64,000 bases of DNA from an uncultured bacterium (GTDB taxonomy: Bacteria > Verrucomicrobiota > Kiritimatiellia > RFP12 > UBA1067): contig CACZAK010000006.1 in the NCBI GenBank assembly GCA_902779075.1, forward strand, positions 1-64,000, given 5' to 3'. Position 1 is the stretch's first letter. The number at the start of each line of letters is the position of its first letter. A program made the translations under genes and the position numbers. Below the pieces are notes generated by a model. It was not told the origin of the DNA. It made no database searches and saw only the letters and a program-made list of their open reading frames with translations. This document shows positions 59,601-64,000 of this stretch, piece after piece.

Positions 59601-62132
59601 GAAGTTCGTCCACGCGTTCTTGTCCGCGCCGCCGTCAGTCGCGCCGTATGCGAGATAGAGGTTGTTCGTCGCCGTCTCGGGGATTGTGCCGAACGCGAGC
59701 GTGGCGGTGGTGGCTGTCTGCTCCGTCACGGTGACGGTTGGGAGGAAACGGAACGTCGGGGTCGTGTCCGTCACGCGCCCGAAGCGCGCGGCGTCCCGTT
59801 CCGTGCCGGCGACGAGCGCCGTCGCCGTCTCGCTCGGGTGGAACGTGTCGTTCACCTGGTCGTAGAGGCCCGGCACGTCGTTCGCGTCGAGCGCGGGGAT
59901 GTAGTCGCGCTGCATCTGGTACGGATCGTACCATCCGCCGTTCGCGATCTTCATGCGGTAGAAGTCGAACGTGGCAAAGTTGGCGTTGTTGTTGCAGGCG
60001 AAAATGCCCATCGGGTTGTTGCCGTCAACACTGCGCGTGTTTGAAGGCCCCACGCGCGTTTCCACTCCTTCGGTGAAGAGACTCACGCGGTTGTCGTCAT
60101 CGACGATGAAGCGGTAGTTCGTGTTGAGCGCGGGCTTTGCGCCGAAGGCAGAGCCGCTTGCGTGGAAGTTGAACTTGTCGCCCTGCTGGTTGAAGAGGTA
60201 GCGGCTGCCGGTCCAGTTCTGGCCGAAGAAGGCTGTCGAAGCAACATACGTGACGTTGCCGAAGCGGAAGTCCGTGACGGTGCGGCCGTCGGGGACGAGA
60301 TCGGCGTTCACCCACTGTGCGCCGGTGGAGTGGACCTTGTCGAGCTCCTTCGCCATGGCGAGGCCCGTCGTCTGGAGGAGGAAGAAGCGGAGCGGACGCC
60401 CGTCGCGCAGCGCGGCGGGAACGGTATAGGTGTACGTCTCCTGTCCGTCGGCGATGTCGGCGACCTTCTCGAAGCTGTCCCAGGCGTACTTGTCGTCGTC
60501 GCCGTCCGTCGCGCCGCTCGCGAGGAAGAGCGCGTGGGTGCGCCCGTTCGGGTTGCCGAACGCGAGCGTCACGCTGTCAGCCGTCTTCTCCGCCACGCAC
60601 ACCGTGCGCGGCGGCGCGTAGAGGCGGACGACGCCCGGGAGCGTGTCGGGGCCAAGTTTCGCGCTCTCGGCGAGCGTCGCGTCGGAGAGCGCGCCGTTCC
60701 AGATACGCACTTCGTCGTACTTTGCATTCGCGTCGATGTCGGCCTCATAGAACGAGTGTCCGATGTTGAGCGTGTAGGGGCGGAGTTCCGCGATCGTCCA
60801 GCCCTTCACGATCGACCAGCGGTTGCGGACGATGCGACCCGTCGAGGCGTTGCGCTTCGTCCAGTGGACCATCGTGTCGCCGTTGCCCATGTCGCGGTAC
60901 GACACCGCGATGTGCCACTTCGTGTTGAGCGCAAAACCGCCGAACGAATCGTTGATGGAAAGGATGGTGGAGCCGCCCCTCTTGACCTGGAAGGCGTCCT
61001 GTCCGGTGTTCGTGCCGCGGGTCCAGCTGAGGAGGATGCCGTCCGTCTCGCCGCCGCCGCAGTCGAACACGCGGGCGTAGTTCTTGGCTGCGGTCGGCGT
61101 CGCCCAGATTTCGATCGTCATGCTGTCGGTGGGCAGGATGTTGCCGGCAGCGCCGAGCTCCACGTAGCCGCCGTTGTTGTTGTCGCTCATCTGGTTCTTC
61201 GTGCCGCTCATCTGGATGGTCGTGTTACTGTCGGCCCAGGCGAGCTTCTTGCCATTGCCTGCGGCGGCGGGACGGCCGGGGAGCGCGTTGTTGTAGTTGC
61301 CGTTGAAGCTCCAACGCTGTCGAAGGTGGACGTAGGCGTTGTCAACGGCCGGCGCGACAGCGACTGTCTCCGGCAGGGAGTTCGGGCCGGCCACCGCGTT
61401 CGCCTCGAGCTGCGCGTCGGTGAGCGCGCCGTCCCAGATGCGCACTTCGTCGTATTCGGCGTGGGCGTCGTGGTCGTTGGCGAATGGCGAATGGCCCAGG
61501 TAGAACACAGGGTTTTTCAACGAGGCGGGAGCCCAGTTCGGAACGTTGATCGAGCCGGATTTCACGAGCGCACCACTTGTCGAATTGCGGGTCGCCCACA
61601 TAACGGTCGTCGAACCATCCGCGTTCGGGCACACCCTCGCGGTGATGTGGAATTGGGTGTTGAGGGTAAGCGGGCCGAAAGCGGGGGTGGCGGTGTATTT
61701 CGTGTTGGCCCTGTTCACCTCGACGATTGACTTGTTGATATCGGTGCCCGCCGTCCACGCCTCCATCAGGTAGTTTTGGGTGTTCTGCGCATAGTCGAAG
61801 ATGCGGGAGTAGTTCTTGGCTGCGGTCTGTTTGGCCCAGATTTCAACCGTGGCGGCACCGGGCGGCATGACGTCCATGCCGAGGTTGAGAGAACCGGTGC
61901 TGTTGCCTGCGCCGGTCATCTTCACGACGCCGTCCGCGACGGCGACGTTCGCGCCGATCTTCACGGCCGCACGCCCCGACACCGAGTCCTTCAGGTCGGT
62001 GTTGAACGTCCAGCGGTGCTTCAGCGCCGCCGCCGTCGTCTTCGTCTCGTCCGCTCGCGCCGCGAGCGGAAACGCCGCACCCGCCGCGACCATCGCCGCG
62101 AGCGCCAGTGTCGATATGCGTAGTTTACTCAT
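50610..62132 (-). CDS. Giant secreted multidomain protein with LamG, SGNH and beta-helix domains
   Basis: 3840 residues; AAGGAGC precedes the ATG. Signal peptide LALAAMVAAGAAFPLAARA. LamG-type domains lie at about 40-255 and 272-505 (each ending YDEVRIWxGALxDA). A tandem pair of similar 280-residue modules fills about 505-1075. Beta-helix strips (DCDWRGLGTINV, DLNGHTL) and a carbohydrate-binding-like domain from about 1213 (NLITNGSFENFD) follow. A degenerate SGNH domain lies at about 1845-2015 and an intact one at about 2470-2690 (VGDSITHG, KLGTNDI, DLHPDW). A PA14-like domain is near 3040-3190, a third LamG-like domain from about 3270, and autotransporter-type strands to the end. No beta-barrel or sorting tail is visible. 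Likely a surface esterase/deacetylase and glycan-binding adhesin. Confidence 0.88.
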   Translation of the reverse strand: MSKLRISTLALAAMVAAGAAFPLAARADETKTTAAALKHRWTFNTDLKDSVSGRAAVKIGANVAVADGVVKMTGAGNSTGSLNLGMDVMPPGAATVEIWAKQTAAKNYSRIFDYAQNTQNYLMEAWTAGTDINKSIVEVNRANTKYTATPAFGPLTLNTQFHITARVCPNADGSTTVMWATRNSTSGALVKSGSINVPNWAPASLKNPVFYLGHSPFANDHDAHAEYDEVRIWDGALTDAQLEANAVAGPNSLPETVAVAPAVDNAYVHLRQRWSFNGNYNNALPGRPAAAGNGKKLAWADSNTTIQMSGTKNQMSDNNNGGYVELGAAGNILPTDSMTIEIWATPTAAKNYARVFDCGGGETDGILLSWTRGTNTGQDAFQVKRGGSTILSINDSFGGFALNTKWHIAVSYRDMGNGDTMVHWTKRNASTGRIVRNRWSIVKGWTIAELRPYTLNIGHSFYEADIDANAKYDEVRIWNGALSDATLAESAKLGPDTLPGVVRLYAPPRTVCVAEKTADSVTLAFGNPNGRTHALFLASGATDGDDDKYAWDSFEKVADIADGQETYTYTVPAALRDGRPLRFFLLQTTGLAMAKELDKVHSTGAQWVNADLVPDGRTVTDFRFGNVTYVASTAFFGQNWTGSRYLFNQQGDKFNFHASGSAFGAKPALNTNYRFIVDDDNRVSLFTEGVETRVGPSNTRSVDGNNPMGIFACNNNANFATFDFYRMKIANGGWYDPYQMQRDYIPALDANDVPGLYDQVNDTFHPSETATALVAGTERDAARFGRVTDTTPTFRFLPTVTVTEQTATTATLAFGTIPETATNNLYLAYGATDGGADKNAWTNFEDLGTIAPETVTTNVTLPAALQATGLKYRFFLMQTNALPYASEVASLISTGGQTVRLGYIPDINTTFDFHIGGLTYANGATLFGQSWQGAAYMLDIQSDKYYWHGRGTALDSSPTTSDSYRFQMTDEDIIKIDHGGSRKTYVVERKPNPILDLAVFGTWSVTKGSKYTFNSLSLKDAGMLVRDLVPVVKANGKGALFDRANGVVHSNELESNDFMKGATLTRTGWVQDSTASLNSFAAADAGRAATAHWIGGGDVTDLADPANWKCWDATGAELPATTLPDSDTAVDIDGAASFSFPVGATPSWASITFGARTGRVTLTADCDWRGLGTINVVSDTVIDLNGHTLYLDNVAGDGSVKITDSILERANLITNGSFENFDGTFSGSYAYFTVGGFQATGWDGTTSCGLSKNNTTWVANTPIDGTFVCWLQNAASIEQTFTAPEAGEYTLTFKLAGRPNLAGSKLTVAFDDTIVRTWGAVNDPVFAEQTVTLNLTAGTHTLTFQGYYLGSDSTSLIDDVKLVKNGVTAGELYIDVPSGETKNNTAFTIEGAVTLVKTGAGTFTAKNKLRNSGGTVVNAGTLAMGATTLVPNKYPIRIVAGGAYDMAGNGNGNCPVLTMEGTGPDGNGCFRNSGGNVTSGSAQLAGIILTGNATAYSSNGDFGLLNSGYGATDFDMHGYTLTINVPTGKHFWMCNAVSSCEGLIHVTNGSLYFHNSTVNLPNVDAIIDGVNSKVEVPAVNVYLRDLVMDGGSTYVQTSNRLHLRNLIFNDATKVSSSVSWIYISDTFIVSNETTKITCPAPITGNGTYPKLVKYGAADFHITNNHTDQQMHNGAEIFGGTVIMDSTASTVNPSIAISSAAVPVTIHAGGTLDMRKCVNPVKLTSLDVEEGGSILSVQANIIQFTTDVAFSRPCPFSFAGTLNFLGRAAFDLTGMAAPEGDANITLLTAGMISGLDASKIDVTGCPAGYTLVVNATSIVLTKDPSSIVTAPEIKIFTLGGTYVYGSTYCFRGPLAQSLFAEGWNVKMTGWRTANGNLLCANTDAWKCHAGVVDLAIKTSATRAGVLEGLETYCAAANYPDFTIFLCGDKDVADGVADATVLANYKEAVTRIKAALPMTTVIACTIPGGSAALNADIASWCGTEADVECVDIASLITASQTQAECEAVAAAIKTKLMTLATAAGKNTPSTWTPPAVVLDATNNVPAAYLDGFTRVRTIEPTDTTAYAQNLYAIPYTYAPPMQETGIEKVGYYIELVRKDTGALQALWVDMDAPGSTWADVALPVTVAQKKQQTVTKLHVWSNFGGVKQVPANDDSVEGYIEFNCQNYGGTDRTGDVITEPWTGNVLGFNDTFNSDGTFACFQLMRKFAEPDGVLPAEILFAYNRWGGADSCAFGMGTLANYGNHGQTSKVLDWTFQDKTGSADMANISGAAYSYVRVEFWLKYGETVSDRSASANYIWTPATEGESTFATVGNWAKGETVATSLANASIILPAGASQAFTYIGWDPISLTTTRLMVDGAASFNDVGGFYLGNLDIGATGRITYDPTKFTFRLIGAPVFAPGAKIALDAKYAANTKGRFLLMTWDNGSLNMDDAALTALFDATSASGNNPKVWAENLAKGGRLWLDLDYGAPKTRVNVLPVGDSITHGGAYGNWRTGLMKKLAAAGYEPIAKGHRYDQSADICGAAMPDEWISHSGIGGQRLISGGGGGTIDAIENFLDQAGDVDFVLVKLGTNDINSGNRTPAELFPVWSNLVEKVITQKTTAKFIAGAVVDIADAAKNAKVVTYNTMMREAIEGGMFPAKRVYFADLYTPCYRYDQNGTYITGSFQSATDLHPDWPGEDKMADVYCKAITDALADDPDFTPGQVEANIPTTTGAENNVPAAYLAGFTRARVFDAVAHNKTPMATNGFVPYDDIGETGAATQNVGRVGYYIEIRRKDEGVHQYHNLTRWLWVSMDAFGDRSIDTLGVPILPEKMYQGPATHLKIASNMPGIEPTAATGDSADGWIEFWPHSYGNSASGIVGAPTKVYGYDWNDNCSFGAVGHASMQVHRLTPGERNPAQVLFAFSNWGTGTTGYAFGLGNMSHQSLGSMDWTFSYDASGKLGGSTRLCVEAYEIAKIEIWTTPGTVDMTARWTGAGDGTTLTSAANWECRDAAGNVVENAVPNEHTTVIIDGTTSFSVPEGTDVNWKGVQIGEDVHKATQMGYIKYPNRSAKGDDNWVNVLLKHYMTQGVGDLTELNAYGVPWSATYINEAQVRYDGWVYVSAEEAGTWNVNQRYDDYYGLAIDGSWKLLNHTYTANKMVNFEMTEGWHRFTIVCGETTGGEGANGASNGMSYNGMPWPMLVSVNGGEYVPFTPDHFTMGTGRNIVTLNADCDWRGLGTVTLPSGSAIDLNGHTLKVKGLSADGYLGAEVTSPWFDGTVSAPSILSSACFWLDASDTSTLNIDSAGRVLSWTSKDSSHRVATAPAATAQAENFPIYDATTYGRPTVDFGKTSSQRDMTYTRFTNLRTVFMVIKVEATQRAFLLGDRNGGSGTYNFHRGTAGQYGNSSHAKFTNVWNGTNVVDWKNDVIPADDFQVISILTSQNCASDSLTFDRSNSIDSGYRNGGRQLSELICFNTALSDAQRTEVVQYLQAKWMTGRTQGTLIIDVPDGVDAVNDGVAICGNVKVVKEGAGAYEAPAGSTYTGGTEVREGTFRLGTPTAADGRDQVCTGTLGMFGTDVTVQSGATLDAYGAINNYRNHVILNGGTLANSVAVSAGYNYSHWGNVTLTADSYMDFVGGGLVRRDNVAVTLDLQGYTLHWNGRGQSGSDYCWMFNTDITAGTLSIDGYYTVYYQTDNNKGIRAPNTTLEVKRDGILAIDREPMTVKNYICENTVDGATYNTSSLTVSGVFKPMSDRHWGCTLASGATLDLTDWEGPWNATSVSGRAVIFPTTAGATVNVNLANRTDLKVIKRTGKKCVVEWAAMPENTSFVLDPVARKRGYRIQKTEDGLKLTYIGGTAIHLK

Positions 62133-62335
62133 GCTTGCTCCTTATTAGTTGTTAGATTGTTTTAAAATAAACGCACACTACGCGGCCTCTGGCCGCGCTC
62201 AAAAGCGACGTTTCGGAACACATCGCCCTCTCAAGATACAATGCGCCTTTTGTCATTCTGCGCGTATGATACCAAAACCCCGCCCCCGAGCGCAAGCCAA
62301 AAAGTCACCATATTTTCACATCTATTTTACACTAG

Positions 62336-62427
62336 GGTCGGGCGAGCCGTCAGGTCGGGCGAGACGTCAGGTGGGGCGAGCCGTCCCGGCGAGCCGCCAC
62401 GGCTCACCCGGAGGGTTCGCCCCACCT
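62336..62427. repeat. 17-bp triplicate leading into a nested palindrome
   Basis: GGTCGGGCGAGCCGTCA (62336-62352), GGTCGGGCGAGACGTCA and GGTGGGGCGAGCCGTCC follow one another at period 17. The last leads into a long stem: AGGTGGGGCGA (62369-62379) against TCGCCCCACCT (62417-62427), enclosing GAGCCG-CCA-CGGCTC (62391-62405). Confidence 0.85.
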
Positions 62428-62457
62428 GCGGGCCGCCCGGTGGTCGGCCCCTACCGC

Positions 62458-62520
62458 GGTAGGGCGCAATCACCGAGCGCGCCGCATACGGTAGGGCGCG
62501 ATCACCGAGCGCGCCGCATC
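62458..62520 (+). repeat. Tandem REP-type hairpins with GTAG head
   Basis: Two near-identical units at 62458-62488 and 62490-62520: GGTAGGGCGCAATCACCGAG and GGTAGGGCGCGATCACCGAG, each followed by CGCGCCGCAT. The GTAG tetranucleotide followed by an imperfect palindrome is the hallmark of REP sequences mobilised by REP-associated tyrosine transposases. No such transposase is in the window. A third unit is inside the kinase gene at 7750-7778. Confidence 0.85.
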
Positions 62521-62652
62521 CATGCGTATAGGGATTTGGAAACAACCAGGACAACAGTCAAGAACAACATTGTCCTTCGGGCGCACCTTGAACATTCAGA
62601 ATCGTGGCAGTTTGAGGATCGGCAAATGGGCGCGGGCGAGTTAGCCCGCGCG
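62521..62652 (+). repeat. Dispersed 130-150 bp element, copy 2
   Basis: Matches the reverse complement of 44140-44287. It ends in a perfect hairpin, CGCGGGC-GAGTTA-GCCCGCG (62631-62650). TTGGAAACAAC near 62527 has its inverse complement GTTGTTTCCAA near 62679, so the element may carry short terminal inverted repeats. It abuts the REP pair and converges on the lyase gene. Confidence 0.85.
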
Positions 62653-62711
62653 ACAAAGGCAAGTTGTCTCAAACAAGTTGTTTCCAATTTTCAGAAGGCA
62701 CCCCTTAAGTT

Positions 62712-64000
62712 TCAGAAACTGAAGTTGATTGCTATTTCGGCTGTACCATCGGCGGGTGCGGGAACGGTGAACATCAGTTGGCGGCAACCGGGGTTGGGAG
62801 AGTCCCAGGTATTGGGGCCCTGTCCGTCGCCGACAGCCCAATCGCCCTTCTGCGCCCCGCACTGGACGAGCGTGATCGACTTTCCTGCCTGGCGGAGCGT
62901 CACCTTGTCGCCTTCAATCGTAGGCTCGGCGCGCGTCATCATCGCCCAGCGTATCTTCCCGCCGGGCCGTACGCCCGCGAAGGTATCGCGCAACGTGTAG
63001 CTGCGCCCCGACGCCGACATCTCGCCGCGCCGGACGACCGACGTCGCGTTAGTGTAGAGCGACGAGAGGTCGAGCGTCACCACGGACGCCGCGCCGTCGC
63101 GTTTCACCTCCGTCACCTTCGCGCTTCCCTTCACCCGCTGCTGGCAGCCGTCGATCATCGGCACATTGTGGGCCCAGGTTCCGAGGCGGAAGAGCTTCCA
63201 GCGATCTGAATTCTGCGCGTCGCTCCAGAGGTTCATTCCCATGGCCTCGATCCGATGGTACGGCTCCGCGCCGACGTCCACCGCCCAGCGCACCTTCTCG
63301 CTCTCCAGCACGAACGACCCGCCGTCCATGTGTCCGTGCGGACCAGACGGCGACCCGCCCTTCAATCCAACAAAGAGCGCCTTTTCGTCATCCCAGCTCG
63401 AACGCTGAATCGTGATCGGCACGGGTCCCTTAGCGTCCCACACGAGCGGCGCCTTCGGCTTCAACCCCGATGGAACATCCTGCACCCAGAAGAGCGCGAG
63501 GGGAAACATCCTGTTGCCGCGAAAACGGCGCGGGAACGGACGCCGTGTGGCAACGTAGCGGCGGTATGCGCCAAGCTCGAAGTAGGGAAGGATGTCTGGC
63601 CGGTTAAAGCGCTTCGCGAACCACCATGTCGCGTAACACGTTCCGCGTCCCGCCCCGCCGTCCGCATAGTTGAACACCTCGCCGCTCGGTCCGGTGACGA
63701 GATCGAGGTACGCGCCCGTCTCGGCGAAACCCGGCATGGACGCAAGGCCGAAGTCGCTACCGAGCGTTCCCTCCAGAAGCGCCATAGCGGCAACGTTGAA
63801 CTCGAGGCCGTAGCTCCAGTAGCCCGGCCCTTCAGGGTAGTTCCCGTTCGGCGCGAGCGCCTTCATGGAAATTGGCAGCTTGTCGATGCAGCGCTGGACA
63901 AAGCACGCCACCTCGGCGGGATTTTCCTCCGCGAGCGCGAGCGCGCCTGCGAGGATGCCGGCGTGGCAAACCTGCCCCCAGTTGTTGTGCGCGCGAATCC
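62712..64000 (-). CDS. Heparinase II/III-type polysaccharide lyase, 5' end outside window
   Basis: The frame is open to the right edge, giving about 429 residues of the C-terminal part. At the edge RAHNNWGQVCHAG is the end of the helical barrel motif shared by heparinase II/III and alginate-lyase families, with the Asn-Asn-Trp and catalytic-region pattern. The later GPHGHMDGGSFVLES is the His-containing motif that starts the C-terminal beta-sandwich domain. These enzymes cleave uronic-acid polysaccharides by beta-elimination, usually in the periplasm. The N-terminus and signal are not visible. It is upstream of the giant glycan-binding protein gene on the same strand, with 580 bases of repeats between. 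Confidence 0.85.
   Translation of the reverse strand, partial: IRAHNNWGQVCHAGILAGALALAEENPAEVACFVQRCIDKLPISMKALAPNGNYPEGPGYWSYGLEFNVAAMALLEGTLGSDFGLASMPGFAETGAYLDLVTGPSGEVFNYADGGAGRGTCYATWWFAKRFNRPDILPYFELGAYRRYVATRRPFPRRFRGNRMFPLALFWVQDVPSGLKPKAPLVWDAKGPVPITIQRSSWDDEKALFVGLKGGSPSGPHGHMDGGSFVLESEKVRWAVDVGAEPYHRIEAMGMNLWSDAQNSDRWKLFRLGTWAHNVPMIDGCQQRVKGSAKVTEVKRDGAASVVTLDLSSLYTNATSVVRRGEMSASGRSYTLRDTFAGVRPGGKIRWAMMTRAEPTIEGDKVTLRQAGKSITLVQCGAQKGDWAVGDGQGPNTWDSPNPGCRQLMFTVPAPADGTAEIAINFSF

Noticed and set aside
62327..62554. 75-codon minus-strand frame through the repeat cluster upstream of the giant gene
   Set aside because: It is made of REP and palindrome DNA; the similarity of its GALGDRALP segment to the kinase gene is explained by the shared repeat.
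1..64000. tRNA, rRNA and CRISPR arrays
   Set aside because: Gaps over 100 bases were read on both strands. No cloverleaf with a CCA end, no rRNA signatures, and no spaced direct repeats with unique spacers were found; the 4196-4280 array has near-constant 7-base spacers.
1..64000. Insertion sequences or phage genes
   Set aside because: No transposase, integrase or phage structural motif was seen; the mobile-like DNA here is limited to small non-coding elements.

Overview
The window looks like a piece of a GC-rich (about 60 %), Gram-negative genome from the Verrucomicrobiota/Kiritimatiellota side of the PVC superphylum, most likely an uncultured, anaerobic, polysaccharide-degrading and host- or gut-associated lineage. 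This is inference. It rests on the many large secreted proteins with LamG, PA14-like, autotransporter-strand and thrombospondin-3-like calcium segments, Tat-exported Gfo/Idh/MocA and heparinase II/III-type enzymes, rubredoxin and ArsEFG-type anaerobe genes, and clean AAGGAG ribosome sites. No rRNA, tRNA, transposase or CRISPR was seen.

Layout. 1-3899 (minus): three secreted proteins, two with a calcium-loop segment. 3900-4480: non-coding DNA with an exact four-unit palindrome array. 4481-10957 (minus): a sugar O-acetyltransferase and two very large effector-like genes, one a kinase-fold gene split by a frame change. 11250-15443 (plus): a redox/stress operon behind a strong promoter and operator, led by a broken TetR gene (two metallo-beta-lactamase-fold enzymes, one fused to rubredoxin, a PAS-like protein, a glutathione peroxidase and two TIGR04076 proteins). 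15454-18260 (minus): an arsenical-resistance operon (ArsR, DUF318 permease, ArsE-ArsF fusion, ArsG). 18366-19250: a scar of gene remnants and repeats. 19296-24138 (plus): NrnA, an ELM1-type glycosyltransferase, a nucleoside MFS transporter and an unknown coiled-coil membrane protein.

24140-40867 (minus): aminopeptidase N, then a ten-gene cassette of exported proteins. It holds four thioredoxin-fold proteins with two shared beta domains, a parvulin-type foldase, an O-antigen-ligase-like membrane protein, a helical-repeat protein, a lipoprotein and a cysteine-rich secreted protein with a long structured leader. This cassette is the best candidate for an undescribed system. 40868-50461: surface-polymer genes (two cytidylyltransferases around a LicD protein, a CDP-glycerol glycerophosphotransferase, GT4, polysaccharide deacetylase, kinase, a ParB-like/phytase-like fusion, Gfo/Idh/MocA). 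50610-64000 (minus): a 3840-residue secreted multidomain protein with one intact and one degenerate SGNH hydrolase domain, and a heparinase-like lyase cut by the window edge.

Repeats are a theme: heptamer and nonamer tandem repeats between and inside genes, REP-type hairpins beginning GTAG (one inside the kinase gene, with a compensatory stem change), a 130-150 bp dispersed element in two copies, and four copies of an AAAGAACGC-type repeat.
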